DNA from: Streptomyces tendae
Lineage (GTDB): Bacteria; Actinomycetota; Actinomycetes; Streptomycetales; Streptomycetaceae
Direction of reading: 5' to 3'
DNA length: 64,000 nt
Assembly: GCF_014650435.1 (NCBI RefSeq)
Contig: NZ_BMUY01000011.1
Coordinates: 124,001-188,000 of the forward strand
The translations under genes were made by a program, and so were the position numbers. This document shows, one piece after another, positions 1-8,417 of this stretch. The notes below the pieces were generated by a model, which had not been told where the DNA came from, did not search any database, and saw only the letters and a list, made by a program, of their open reading frames with translations. How positions within the stretch are numbered: the stretch's first letter is position 1; the number at the start of each line of letters is the position of its first letter.

Positions 1-671
1 CTGAACAGCTCGCGGGTCTGCTCCACGCCCAGGAAGTGCTCCTGGTCGGGTGCCTTCTCGTAGGCGTAGGCGGGCGAGATCATCATCTCGTCGACCTTGA
101 GGTCGTCGTTGAGGAAGTTGAGCACCTCGACGATGGTCTGCGGGGTGTCGGTGTTGAAGAAGGTCGAGTTGGTGGTCACCCGGAAGCCGCGCCGCTTGGC
201 CTCCTTGATGGCCTCCACGGCCTCGTCGAACACGCCTTCCTTGGCCACGGACTCGTCGTGCCGCTCGCGCAGTCCGTCGATGTGCACCGCGAAGGCGAAG
301 TACGGCGAGGGCTTGAACTTGTCCATCTTCTTGCGCATGAGCAGCGCGTTGGTGCAGAGGAAGACGTACTTCCGCTTGGCCACCAACTGCCGCACGATCT
401 CGTCGATCTGGGGGTGCATCAGGGGTTCGCCGCCGGCGATGGAGACCATCGGCGCGCCCGATTCGAGCACCGCCCCCACGGCCTGCGCGACCGGCATGCG
501 CTGCTTGAGCACCCCGGCCGGGTGCTGGATCTTTCCGCACCCCTCACACTTCAGGTTGCAGGCGAAGAGCGGCTCCAGCTCCACGATGAGCGGGAACTTG
601 TCCCGTCGGCGAATCTTCTGTTCGGCCAGGTATGTAGCGACCTTGATGGACTGGCGCAGGGGCATGGCCAT
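1..671 (-). CDS. hpnH: Adenosyl-hopene transferase HpnH (radical SAM), 3' end cut by window edge
   Basis: Radical SAM enzyme that joins an adenosyl radical to diploptene/hopene, the first step towards bacteriohopanepolyols. The visible N-terminal 223 codons include CNLKCEGC at residues 38-45, the CX3CX2C cluster that binds the 4Fe-4S centre, followed by the glycine-rich SAM-binding stretch SIAGGEP. The N-terminus MPLRQSIKV after a short MA is typical of HpnH. The ATG at 671 has GGAGG eight bases upstream. It lies six bases after hpnG on the same strand, so it is the downstream member of the hopanoid operon. The C-terminus lies outside the window; nothing suggests truncation of the gene itself. 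Confidence 0.95.
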   Translation of the reverse strand, partial: MAMPLRQSIKVATYLAEQKIRRRDKFPLIVELEPLFACNLKCEGCGKIQHPAGVLKQRMPVAQAVGAVLESGAPMVSIAGGEPLMHPQIDEIVRQLVAKRKYVFLCTNALLMRKKMDKFKPSPYFAFAVHIDGLRERHDESVAKEGVFDEAVEAIKEAKRRGFRVTTNSTFFNTDTPQTIVEVLNFLNDDLKVDEMMISPAYAYEKAPDQEHFLGVEQTRELF

Positions 672-677
672 CTGGGC

Positions 678-1319
678 TCACCTCCGGGGGAGCAACAAAG
701 AACGGTGCCATTCGAAAAATGCGGGAAGAACGGATCGAAGAACGCGGAAAGCCGATATTCCACCGCGCACGGTGCCGATCCGGACGAGTTCGTGTTCTGG
801 AGCGTCCACGACCACTCGGACGGCCGCAACCGGGCGCGGGCCCGTGCGGACGGCGCTCAGGAGCGTGGCCGCGGACTCCATGTCCACGGCGATCGCGCCG
901 GTCGCGAGCAGGTCGGCGCGTTCGGGGCCGCGGACGACGTGGTCCGAGCCGGTCAGCGGCCCGGTGTGGACGGTGCGCCCGGGGACGGCTCGCGCGAGTT
1001 CCTTGACGAGCCGGTCGGTCGAGACGCAGGGGACGGTGGAGCGGGGGTCCCGGGTCTCCTCGGCGACGACCAGGTCGCCGGGGTGCATGCCGGTGGCCAG
1101 TCCCGCGCAGAAGCCGGTGGCGAGGACGGCGGCCGACTCGAGCGCCGGGTCGGCGAGGACCCGGGCGACCGAGCGTTCCGCGGCCTTGGGGCCCATGCCG
1201 GTGCGCAGGACGGTGACCGGCCCGCCGGCGCCGGCGCGGTCGCCGGTGCGCAGGGCGAGGTGCTCGATGCCGAGCGCGCAGGCGATCAGCAGCGGGGACG
1301 GGCCGGTCTGCGGGGTCAT
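678..1319 (-). CDS. hpnG: Adenosylhopane nucleoside phosphorylase HpnG
   Basis: A 213-aa protein of the PNP/UDP phosphorylase superfamily. In hopanoid synthesis HpnG removes adenine from adenosylhopane, giving phosphoribosyl/ribosyl hopane. The sequence carries the early glycine motif GMGPKAAE and the AVDMESA motif near residue 145, the acid-containing signature of nucleosidases that contacts the ribose. Its ATG overlaps the stop codon of the squalene-hopene cyclase by one base (TGATG), so translation is probably coupled, and hpnH follows six bases later. A longer in-frame opening upstream is only a shadow of shc. Assignment rests on family motifs plus position between shc and hpnH. Confidence 0.9.
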   Translation of the reverse strand: MTPQTGPSPLLIACALGIEHLALRTGDRAGAGGPVTVLRTGMGPKAAERSVARVLADPALESAAVLATGFCAGLATGMHPGDLVVAEETRDPRSTVPCVSTDRLVKELARAVPGRTVHTGPLTGSDHVVRGPERADLLATGAIAVDMESAATLLSAVRTGPRPVAAVRVVVDAPEHELVRIGTVRGGISAFRVLRSVLPAFFEWHRSLLLPRR

Positions 1320-3361
1320 CAGCTGCCCTTCACCTCGGCCGCGGCGGACTCGGCGGGGGCCTCGGTGGCGCGGGACTTCTTGGCGAAGGGCTCCCCGTTG
1401 ACGTACCGGCCGAGCGCGGTGAGCGGGAAGACCTGGCGGTAGAGGTTGTAGTTGATGGAGAAGTCCCACGGGAAGCCGGTGCCCGTGAAGTAGGGCTCGT
1501 CCCAGGAGCCGTCCTCCCGCTGGGTGGCCGCCAGCCACTCGATGCCGCGCGCCACGGCCTTGGACTCCCGCTCCCCCGCCGCCAGCAGGGCCATCAGCGC
1601 CCAGCCGGTCTGCGAGGCGGTCGAGGCGCCCCGGCCGCTCCACTCCCGGACGTAGCGGTAGGAGCGCAGGTCCTCGCCCCAGCCGCCGTCCTCGTTCTGG
1701 ACGGACTCCAGCCAGCGCACCGCGCGCCGGATGGCCTGGTGCGAGGTGGGCAGCCCCGCGGCGGTCAGGGCGGGGATCACGGACCCGGTGCCGTAGACGT
1801 AGTTGACGCCCCAGCGGCCGAACCAGGAGCCGTCGGCCTCCTGGGCGTCCAGGAGCCACCGGATGCCGCGGCGGGTGCGCGGGTCGTGGGCGAGGCCCTC
1901 GACGGCGAGCATCTCGACGACGTGCGCGGTGACGTCGGCGGACGGCGGGTCGATGACCTCGCCGAAGTCGCAGAACGGCAGCCGGTTGGGGAAAGCGCTG
2001 GTGTTGTCGACGTCGAAGGCGCCCCAGGCGCCGTTCTTCGACTGCATGCCGAGGTTCCAGCGCACCCCGCGGCCGATCGCCTTCTCCACCCGCTCCGGGT
2101 CGTGGTGCCTGACCCGGCGCAGGGCGAGGACCACCTCGGCGGTGTCGTCGATGTCGGGGTAGTTGTCGTTGTGGAACTCGAACGCCCAGCCGCCCGGCGG
2201 GAGTCCGGGGCGCTTCACCGACCAGTCGCCGGGGCGCACGATCTGCTCGCCGAGCATCCAGTCGGATGCCTTCACCAGTTGCGGGTGGTCCTCGGGGACG
2301 CCCGCGTCGGCGAGCGCGATGGTGGCCAGGCAGGTGTCCCACACCGGGGACTGGCATGCCTCGATCATCCGGGCGCCGTCCTCGCGCCACACGGCGAAAC
2401 GGTCCAGCGACTCCAGGCCCGCGCGCATCACGGGGTGTTCGAGGTCGTAGCCGAGCAGATAGAGCGCGATGACCGAGTAGACGGCGGGGGGCTGGATGCC
2501 GCCCCAGCAGCCGTCGTTCTCCTGCCGCTCGATGATCCAGCGGGCGGCGCTGTTCATCGCGGCCCTGCGCAGCCGGCGCGGGGCGACCTTGCGGTAGGCG
2601 TGCAGGGCCTTGTCGATGCGCTGGAAGGCGCCGTCCCAGCTGGCCGCCGGGGCCAGGGGGCGCGGCGGATTGGGCCGGGCCGGGTCGGTGTGCAGTTCGT
2701 CCAGCGGGAAGGGCGCGGGTCGCACCGGCCGCTTCGCGGAGACGATGGTGAGCGGCACGATGGTCTGCCGGGCCCAGCAGCCGAAGTCGTAGATGTTGAG
2801 CGGGACCCAGGTGGGGAAGTAGATGAGTTCCGGTGGGAGTTCGGGCAGGTCGTCCCACTTCCACCAGCCGAACAGGGCCAGCCAGATCCGGGTGAAGACC
2901 CGGGCGGAGGCGATGCCGCCGCGGGACCTGATCCATTCGGCGGCCCGGGCCATGTGGGGCGCGTCGGGCGCGTCGCCGGCCAGGCGGAGGGCGACGTATG
3001 CCTCGATGGTGGTGGACAGCTCGCCGGGGCCGCCGTAGAAGGTGGCCCAGGTGCCGTCCTCGCGCTGCTCGCCGCGGATGAACAGGGCGGCGGCGCGGGT
3101 GGTCTCCTCGTCCTGGATGCCCAGGAACTGACGCAGGAGCAGGTCTTCGGCGTCCATCGTGACGTTCGTCTCGAGGTCGCCCTTCCACCAGCCCTGGGCG
3201 TCCTGCTTGGAGAGCAGGAAGTCGGTGGCGCGCCGGGTGGCGCGTGCGGCGGCTTCGGGTACCCCGGCCGCCGCGGCGGGGATCGTGATGTCGGTGTCGC
3301 TGGCCGAGGCTGCCAGGGGCCTCACGGAGGCCCCGGTGCTTCCGTCGGTCGTCGCTGTCAT
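1319..3361 (-). CDS. shc: Squalene-hopene cyclase
   Basis: Membrane-associated class II terpene cyclase (HpnF) that protonates squalene and folds it to hopene and hopanol. The 680-aa length matches the family. The catalytic DIDDTA motif (DXDD) lies at about residue 403, with repeated QW motifs (for example the QDAQGWW and QNEDGGWGED stretches) along both alpha-barrel domains. The ATG at 3361 is preceded by AAGGGG; an upstream in-frame ATG at 3436 lacks an equally good site. A 114-base gap separates it from the prenyl synthase, with an AT-rich patch just after that gene's stop (about 3465-3478) that might host an internal promoter. HpnG follows with a one-base overlap. Confidence 0.97.
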   Translation of the reverse strand: MTATTDGSTGASVRPLAASASDTDITIPAAAAGVPEAAARATRRATDFLLSKQDAQGWWKGDLETNVTMDAEDLLLRQFLGIQDEETTRAAALFIRGEQREDGTWATFYGGPGELSTTIEAYVALRLAGDAPDAPHMARAAEWIRSRGGIASARVFTRIWLALFGWWKWDDLPELPPELIYFPTWVPLNIYDFGCWARQTIVPLTIVSAKRPVRPAPFPLDELHTDPARPNPPRPLAPAASWDGAFQRIDKALHAYRKVAPRRLRRAAMNSAARWIIERQENDGCWGGIQPPAVYSVIALYLLGYDLEHPVMRAGLESLDRFAVWREDGARMIEACQSPVWDTCLATIALADAGVPEDHPQLVKASDWMLGEQIVRPGDWSVKRPGLPPGGWAFEFHNDNYPDIDDTAEVVLALRRVRHHDPERVEKAIGRGVRWNLGMQSKNGAWGAFDVDNTSAFPNRLPFCDFGEVIDPPSADVTAHVVEMLAVEGLAHDPRTRRGIRWLLDAQEADGSWFGRWGVNYVYGTGSVIPALTAAGLPTSHQAIRRAVRWLESVQNEDGGWGEDLRSYRYVREWSGRGASTASQTGWALMALLAAGERESKAVARGIEWLAATQREDGSWDEPYFTGTGFPWDFSINYNLYRQVFPLTALGRYVNGEPFAKKSRATEAPAESAAAEVKGS

Positions 3362-3475
3362 GGCTTCCCCTTCGTGCAGTGTGCGTGGTGCGTCTGCTGG
3401 GTCCGCCGTCGGCCGGTGCTCGTGTCTCCACGACACCGGCCGGCGACTACGCGAGGGCTATTCGACCGATAATGA

Positions 3476-4549
3476 TCATCTCTTTCGTACGACGACGAAG
3501 TCCGCGAGCGCCGTGAACATCTCCCGCACCCGGTCGGGCATGTCGACGGCGTCGAGGGCTTCGATGGCGATGGTGTGCTGGCGACGCGCCTCGTCGGCGG
3601 TCCACTCCCGCCCGCCCGCTTCCTCGATGAGGGCGGCGCGGGCCGCGAACTCCTCCTCGGAGAAGTTCGCGAAGTCACTGGTCTTGGCGTCGGCGGCGAG
3701 GATCTCGCCGAGCCGCTCGGAGGCGGACCCGCCGGCCGCGAGGGCGGCGACGACCGGCAGCGACTTCTTGCGCTGGCGCAGGTCGCTCCAGGTCTGCTTG
3801 CCGGTGGCGTCCGGGTCGCCCCAGATGCCGAGCAGGTCGTCGACGGCCTGGAAGGCGAGGCCCAGGTGGTAGCCGTACTTCTCCAGGGTGTCGGCGGTGC
3901 GCTCGTCGGCGCCGCCGAGCACGGCGCCGATGGAGCTGGCGGAGGCGAGCAGGGCGCCGGTCTTGTTGCCCTCCATCTCCAGGCACTCCTCGACGCTGAC
4001 GCGGTCGCGGTGCTCGTAGGAGATGTCCTGGGCCTGGCCGTCGATCAGCGAGCGGCTGGCCTTGGTCAGGCGGCGGGTGGCCCGCCCGGCCTCGACGGTG
4101 CCCAGTTCGAGCAGCACCTCGTTGGCCAGGGCGAACAGGGCGTCGCCGACCAGGATGGCCTGGGCGGGGCCGTGCACCTTCCAGACGGTGTCGCGGTGGC
4201 GGCGCTGCTCGTCGCCGTCCATCAGGTCGTCGTGCAGGAGGGAGAAGTTGTGCACCAGTTCCACGGCCACCGCGCCGGGCACGCCGACCTCGGGCGCGGC
4301 ACCGGTCACCTCGGCGGAGAGCACGGCGAGCGCGGGGCGCACGGCCTTGCCGCCGTCGCCGTCGGCGGGGTTGCCCTGGGCGTCGATCCAGCCGAAGTGG
4401 TAGGCGGCGACGGTGTCCATGGGAGGGGCCAGGCGGTCGACCGCCGCCCGCAGGACCGGCGTGGCCAGGGTCCGGCCGCGCTCCAGAAGCGCGGTCACGT
4501 CCACCGTGGTCCGTCGATCGGCCTTCGCGGCCGGGGGCACAGTGGGCAC
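3476..4549 (-). CDS. Polyprenyl diphosphate synthase of the hopanoid cluster
   Basis: Trans-prenyltransferase of 357 aa that condenses IPP with allylic diphosphates; within this operon it most likely makes the farnesyl diphosphate used by HpnC/HpnD. The first aspartate-rich motif is complete (HDDLMDGDEQRR). The second reads DDLLGIWGD, with glycine in place of the last aspartate of DDxxD. The GTG at 4549 follows GGAGG by seven bases; another GTG nine bases downstream in the same frame is less well placed. It sits between hpnE and shc on the same strand. Product chain length cannot be read from the sequence with confidence. Confidence 0.88.
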   Translation of the reverse strand: MPTVPPAAKADRRTTVDVTALLERGRTLATPVLRAAVDRLAPPMDTVAAYHFGWIDAQGNPADGDGGKAVRPALAVLSAEVTGAAPEVGVPGAVAVELVHNFSLLHDDLMDGDEQRRHRDTVWKVHGPAQAILVGDALFALANEVLLELGTVEAGRATRRLTKASRSLIDGQAQDISYEHRDRVSVEECLEMEGNKTGALLASASSIGAVLGGADERTADTLEKYGYHLGLAFQAVDDLLGIWGDPDATGKQTWSDLRQRKKSLPVVAALAAGGSASERLGEILAADAKTSDFANFSEEEFAARAALIEEAGGREWTADEARRQHTIAIEALDAVDMPDRVREMFTALADFVVVRKR

Positions 4550-4608
4550 AGTCTTTCCTCCAGTTGCGGTGCCGGGAGTGCGGGGGTCGGTCCCGCGCGG
4601 ATCGGCTC

Positions 4609-6045
4609 TCACGCCGCCTCCTCGAAGAAATCGGGAAGGAGGCCGCGGGTCCGGCCCGGGGTGCCGAGCGCGGCGGCCGCCGCTGCGACACCGCTGCGAA
4701 CCGCACTCTCCATGGTCGCGGGCCACCCGGTGGCGGTCCACGCTCCGGCCAGGTAGAAGCCGGGTGCCTTGGTACGGGCGCCGGGCCGCAGGCGGCCGAC
4801 GCCGGGAGCGGGGGCGAACGTGGCGGTGCGCTCCCTGGTCACGAAGAAGTCCTTCACCTCGGCACCCCGGGTGCGCGGCAGCAGCCGCTCCAGCTCCGGC
4901 AGGTACCGCTCGCGCAGCACGGCCACCGGTTCGTCGATCTCGTTCTGCGCGGTCGACTGGGACAGCGCCAGGTACTGACCCTCCTTCAGACCGGATGCCT
5001 CGGTACGGTCGAACACCCACTGCACCGGGGTGCCGAGGGCGGTGAGGAACGGTGCGGCGAGCACCTCGCGGTCGTAGACCACGTGGATGTTGAGGATCGG
5101 CGCGGTGTCGATCCGCAGAAGATTTTCCGGGGTGTCCAGCGCACCGTCGGGCAGCAGGTCGTGGGCCTCGCGCTGGGGTACGGCGAGGACGACCGCGTCT
5201 GCTTCGAGCGTCTCGCCGGGAACCTGAACGCTCCAGCCCCCGTTCTCGTTTACAGAGACGGAGGTGACGCGTGTACGGACCTCGGTACGGACGCCCGCGG
5301 AGTCGAGCGCCTTGCGGGCCAGCCGGTCGTGCAGTTCGCCCAGCGGGACACGGGCCCACCCGATGTCGGCCGCTCCCGGGTCGGACAGCAGACCGGTCTT
5401 GAACACCATCGCGGCGAGCCCCAGCGAGGCGTCGCCCGCGACCGCGTTGAGGGTGGCCACCCCGACCAGGTCCCACAGGGCCTCGACGGCACGCGCCGAC
5501 TGGCCGTGCGCGGTCAGCCAGCTGCCGAAGTCCTGGGTGTCCAGGGTCGGATCGGCGGGGTCGAGCCCCTTCAGCGCGAGCGCGGCGCGCCCCACCGAGG
5601 CGCGTTCGGCGAGGGAGAGGTGCGGGTAGGTCGCCAGGCTGCGCCCCAGGTGCAGGGGCACGGGCAGCGCGTCGCGCCGCAGTCTGCCGAGCCGGTTGCC
5701 CTCGGTCCTCGCCAGGTCGACCACGGGCACGTCGAGACGTTCCTGCACCGGTGCGAGCGCGGATCCGCCGATCCGGTCGAGGAACCACCGGTAGGCGGTG
5801 CAGCAGCGCAGGTACACGTGCTGGCCGTTGTCGACGGTGAGGTCGCCGCGCTGGAAGGAGAAGGCGAGCCCGCCCAGCCGTGGGCGTCCTTCGAGCAGGG
5901 TGACGCGCACCCCGGCGTCGGCGAGTGCGAGCGCGCTGGTGGCTCCCGCGAGTCCGCCGCCGACCACGACGGCGTGTCCGCCGGGGCCGAGGGCCGGGAC
6001 GTCCGCGAGCGGTCCGCCCTCGCGCGTGCCGTTGCCCTGCGTCAT
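4609..6045 (-). CDS. hpnE: Hydroxysqualene dehydroxylase HpnE (FAD-dependent)
   Basis: FAD-dependent amine-oxidoreductase/desaturase-like enzyme (478 aa) that reduces hydroxysqualene to squalene, the third step of the HpnCDE route from farnesyl diphosphate. A dinucleotide-binding motif VVVGGGLAG with the following acidic LLEGR lies at residues 26-53, and the C-terminal FAD motif PGFYLAGAWTATGWPATMESAVRSG is split over residues ~435-460. The ATG at 6045 has AGGGAGGGG upstream. It lies 154 bases downstream of hpnD, an unusually wide gap for this operon; the gap includes a 7-bp inverted repeat (6123-6129 with 6151-6157) that may be an RNA processing hairpin. Confidence 0.93.
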   Translation of the reverse strand: MTQGNGTREGGPLADVPALGPGGHAVVVGGGLAGATSALALADAGVRVTLLEGRPRLGGLAFSFQRGDLTVDNGQHVYLRCCTAYRWFLDRIGGSALAPVQERLDVPVVDLARTEGNRLGRLRRDALPVPLHLGRSLATYPHLSLAERASVGRAALALKGLDPADPTLDTQDFGSWLTAHGQSARAVEALWDLVGVATLNAVAGDASLGLAAMVFKTGLLSDPGAADIGWARVPLGELHDRLARKALDSAGVRTEVRTRVTSVSVNENGGWSVQVPGETLEADAVVLAVPQREAHDLLPDGALDTPENLLRIDTAPILNIHVVYDREVLAAPFLTALGTPVQWVFDRTEASGLKEGQYLALSQSTAQNEIDEPVAVLRERYLPELERLLPRTRGAEVKDFFVTRERTATFAPAPGVGRLRPGARTKAPGFYLAGAWTATGWPATMESAVRSGVAAAAAALGTPGRTRGLLPDFFEEAA

Positions 6046-6199
6046 GGTGCGCCCCTCCCTGTCCGGTCACCGTGGTGTTTGAACGGCGTACGGCTGACCG
6101 TCTCAGTCAGGGACGCCGACCGCCACCGGAGGGTTGCCCGCCGCCGCCCGCCGGTGGTTTCGTGCGGGTCCTGGGTGTCGAGTGTGCCCGGTGTGTCCA

Positions 6200-7150
6200 T
6201 CAGGCGCGCCTCCTGACGGTCCGCCGGGTGACGTGCCGGGTGTCGAGGCCGGACAGACCGCGCACGGCGACGTACGCCTTCTCGCGTCCCGGCAGCGAGA
6301 CCCGGCCGCGCAGTACGGCCTCGGGGTCGCGCTCGATGCGGTCCAGGAGGCGGCGGTAGATGCCGGCCATGGCGGCCACGCAGGCGCCGCTGCGCCGGTC
6401 GAGCATGGGCAGCAGCCGGTAGCCCTCGGCGAAAAGGGCGCGGGCCCGACGCACTTCGAAGTGCACGAGGCCCGCGAAGTCGGAACCCTCGGGTGGTGTC
6501 GGTCCGTCGAAGCCGGCCGAGCAGCCGAACTTGGCGAGGTCGTCGGCGGGCAGGTAGGTGCGCCCGCCCTCGGCGTCCTCCCGGACGTCGCGCAGGATGT
6601 TGGTGAGCTGCAGCGCCAGCCCGAGCGTGTCGGCGTACTCGGGCGCGCGCTCGGCGCCGCGCGCCCCCGGTTCGGTGCCGAAGACGCCGAGCGAGAGGCG
6701 TCCGATGGCGCCCGCCACACAGCGGCAGTAGACCTTCAGGTCGTCCCAGGTCTCGTAGGTCTCACCGCGCAGGTCCATCTGGACGCCGTCGATCAGCTCG
6801 TCGAGGCCGCCCAGCGGGATCGGGAACTGCCGGGACGCGTGGGCGAGGGCGACGGCGACCGGATCGGTGTCGTCCTCGTCGACCGCGCCGTCCTGGATCC
6901 GGGCGAGCACGGCCCGGGTCTCGTCCAGCCGGGCGACCTTGACGTCGTCCGCCAGCGTCCCGTCACCGATGTCGTCCACCCGGCGCGAGAACGCGTACAG
7001 CGCGGACATCGCCCGTCGCTTCGGCGTGGGCAGCAGCCGGATGCCGTAGGCGAAGTTACGTGCCTGCTGACCGGTGACGGCCTCGCAGTAGCTGTAGGCG
7101 GCGAGCACCGGTGCCGGCATGTTCGCTGACGACTCCACGGACCCGATCAC
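6200..7150 (-). CDS. hpnD: Presqualene diphosphate synthase HpnD
   Basis: Squalene/phytoene-synthase family enzyme of 316 aa that condenses two farnesyl diphosphates to presqualene diphosphate. Two acidic motifs are visible: RRVDDIGDG near residue 57 and NILRDVREDAEGGRTYLP further on, which bind the Mg2+-diphosphate groups. The GTG at 7150 forms a four-base GTGA overlap with the hpnC stop and has GAGGAG just upstream, so it is translationally coupled to hpnC. A later ATG (NMPAPVL, about ten codons in) is an alternative start. The HpnC-HpnD-HpnE order is the standard three-enzyme squalene route. Confidence 0.93.
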   Translation of the reverse strand: MIGSVESSANMPAPVLAAYSYCEAVTGQQARNFAYGIRLLPTPKRRAMSALYAFSRRVDDIGDGTLADDVKVARLDETRAVLARIQDGAVDEDDTDPVAVALAHASRQFPIPLGGLDELIDGVQMDLRGETYETWDDLKVYCRCVAGAIGRLSLGVFGTEPGARGAERAPEYADTLGLALQLTNILRDVREDAEGGRTYLPADDLAKFGCSAGFDGPTPPEGSDFAGLVHFEVRRARALFAEGYRLLPMLDRRSGACVAAMAGIYRRLLDRIERDPEAVLRGRVSLPGREKAYVAVRGLSGLDTRHVTRRTVRRRA

Positions 7151-8058
7151 CCCTCTCCTCGCAGGACCACGCCCGCCTCGCGCAGCAAGTGGACCTTGCC
7201 TGACTTGGGCGGGCCGGGAAGTACGTCGTGATCCGCCGCCGCGATCGCGCCCAGCGCCGCCCTGCCACCCGCCACGAAGCCCGCGAGGAGCAGTCGCAGC
7301 CTGCCGTGGACGCTACCCACCAGGGGGGCTCCTTCATTCAGCAGGTCGCGGGCGCGCGCGGCCTCGTAGGCGATCAGGGCGCGCACGGACGCGTTGGCGG
7401 TGGGCGCGGCGAGGTCCGTCTCCTGGACGTGGAAACGTTTCATGTCCTCGGCGGGCAGGTAGATCCGGTCACGTGCGAGGTCCTCGGCGACGTCCTGGAG
7501 GTGTTCGACGATCTGCAGGGCGGTGCAGATCTCGTCGGAACGGCGGATCCGCTCGGGCGTCGAGGTGCCGGTGACGGCCAGGACGAGACGGCCGACCGGG
7601 TTGGCGGACAGCTCGCAGTAGGCGAGGAGGTCGTCGTAGGTCTCGTACCGGGCGACCAGTTGGTCCTGGCGGTTGGCGGCGATCAGGCCGAGGAAGGGCT
7701 CGGGGGTCAGCGCGCGGCGGCGCACGGTGGGCACCAGGCGGCGCAGCAGCGGGTGGCGGGGCGGGCCGTCGGAGCCGCCGAAGACCCTGCGCAGGTCCGC
7801 CTCGAAGGCGTCCAGCATCAGCAGGCGGTCGTCGGCGCGGTCCCCGGGGACGCCGAGGAGGCGGGCGTCCGCTCCGCCCGGGGCGAGGTCGCCGTCGCCG
7901 ATGTCGTCGACGAGGCGGGCGAAGCCGTAGACCGCCATGAGGTCGGTGCGCCAGGCGCGGGGCAGGAAGAAGGGGGCGACGGGGAAGTTCTCGTCGGCGG
8001 CCTTGGCGAGGGTGCCGCGCTCCGGGTCGACGGCGTGCGCCGTGTCGGTGGCCGTCAT
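7147..8058 (-). CDS. hpnC: Hydroxysqualene synthase HpnC
   Basis: Second squalene/phytoene-synthase paralogue (303 aa) of the operon; HpnC converts presqualene diphosphate to hydroxysqualene. The motifs LVDDIGDGDL and LQDVAEDLARDRIYLP are both present. I start it at the ATG at 8058. An in-frame GTG at 8088 would add ten residues, but neither has a strong ribosome-binding site. The ATG overlaps the stop of a 21-codon upstream reading frame (see 8055-8120), so coupled translation may compensate. First enzyme gene of the hopanoid operon; hpnD overlaps its stop by four bases. Confidence 0.92.
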   Translation of the reverse strand: MTATDTAHAVDPERGTLAKAADENFPVAPFFLPRAWRTDLMAVYGFARLVDDIGDGDLAPGGADARLLGVPGDRADDRLLMLDAFEADLRRVFGGSDGPPRHPLLRRLVPTVRRRALTPEPFLGLIAANRQDQLVARYETYDDLLAYCELSANPVGRLVLAVTGTSTPERIRRSDEICTALQIVEHLQDVAEDLARDRIYLPAEDMKRFHVQETDLAAPTANASVRALIAYEAARARDLLNEGAPLVGSVHGRLRLLLAGFVAGGRAALGAIAAADHDVLPGPPKSGKVHLLREAGVVLRGEG

Positions 8059-8120
8059 CGCGGGCTGCCCTGGGCGGGGACGGCGCACGCTTCGCGGAGC
8101 TGGGGAGTTTCCGTCGCCAT
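8055..8120 (-). CDS. Possible 21-aa leader peptide upstream of hpnC
   Basis: Short reading frame of 21 codons starting at an ATG, with GGGAG eleven bases upstream (8132-8136). Its TGA overlaps the hpnC ATG in the arrangement ATGA. The peptide begins MATETPQLRE and shows no domain. The hpnC start has no convincing ribosome-binding site of its own, so this frame could deliver ribosomes to it. The overlap is seen directly; expression and function are inference. It could also be chance in GC-rich DNA. Confidence 0.35.
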   Translation of the reverse strand: MATETPQLREACAVPAQGSPR

Positions 8121-8220
8121 TGCCGTCACATCTCCCGTTCTACACTGCCGACCCAAAACACACTATTTCGGACACGCCGCCCCGCCACCCGCGCAGCAGG
8201 CCCGGTCGAGGGTGTCGGGC

Positions 8221-8270
8221 ATTATCGCCCCATGTGCCGCGTTTCGGGACCGGTACAGCTTACGTTGTAC
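8221..8270 (-). promoter_or_regulatory. Candidate hopanoid operon promoter with palindromic operator
   Basis: On the minus strand, GATAAT at 8226-8221 is a good -10 box for a start near 8214, about 95 bases before the possible leader frame. No clear -35 box is present at the right distance. Centred near 8262, about 48 bases upstream of that start, is an inverted repeat GTACA-N8-TGTAC (8253-8257 and 8266-8270), placed as expected for a regulator that compensates for or blocks a poor -35. The regulator is unknown. Confidence 0.35.
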
Positions 8271-8373
8271 AACTCACGGGCGTCCGTCGGGGTGCACGGT
8301 GCATCACAACAACACACCGATTGACTTCAAGATTCCTGAGAACGCCAGGAGTTGACGTTTCCTTTGCAGACGC

Positions 8374-8406
8374 GGGGCCTCGCCGGAACAGTTCCGGCGA
8401 GGCCCC
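8374..8406 (-). terminator. Strong stem-loop terminator of the ABC exporter operon
   Basis: A perfect 16-base inverted repeat (8374-8389 with 8391-8406) lies twelve bases past the exporter ATPase stop. The arms are GC-rich and fold to a stem of 13-14 bp with a small loop. No U-run follows, as is common in Streptomyces. It separates the polymer operon from the hopanoid operon. Confidence 0.85.
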
Positions 8407-8417
8407 GGCGTGTCGGG

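Larger units (their letters stand above)
8059..8417. other. Intergenic region upstream of the hopanoid operon
   Basis: A 359-base stretch between the hpnC start and the end of the ABC exporter operon; both run on the minus strand. It holds the possible leader frame (8055-8120), a candidate promoter and inverted repeat (8221-8270), and the exporter operon's terminator (8374-8406). No further gene is supported. Confidence 0.7.

Noticed and set aside
678..6070. Very long minus-strand frames (917 and 864 codons) covering the cyclase, hpnG, prenyl synthase and hpnE
   Set aside because: They run through real genes in another frame and become genuine only at their 3' ends (hpnG and the prenyl synthase); the upstream parts are arginine/proline-rich shadow sequence.
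7432..7441. Perfect palindrome GAAACGTTTC resembling a LacI operator
   Set aside because: It lies within hpnC coding sequence (residues of the NRFHVQ-like region), far from any start, and is best explained by chance.
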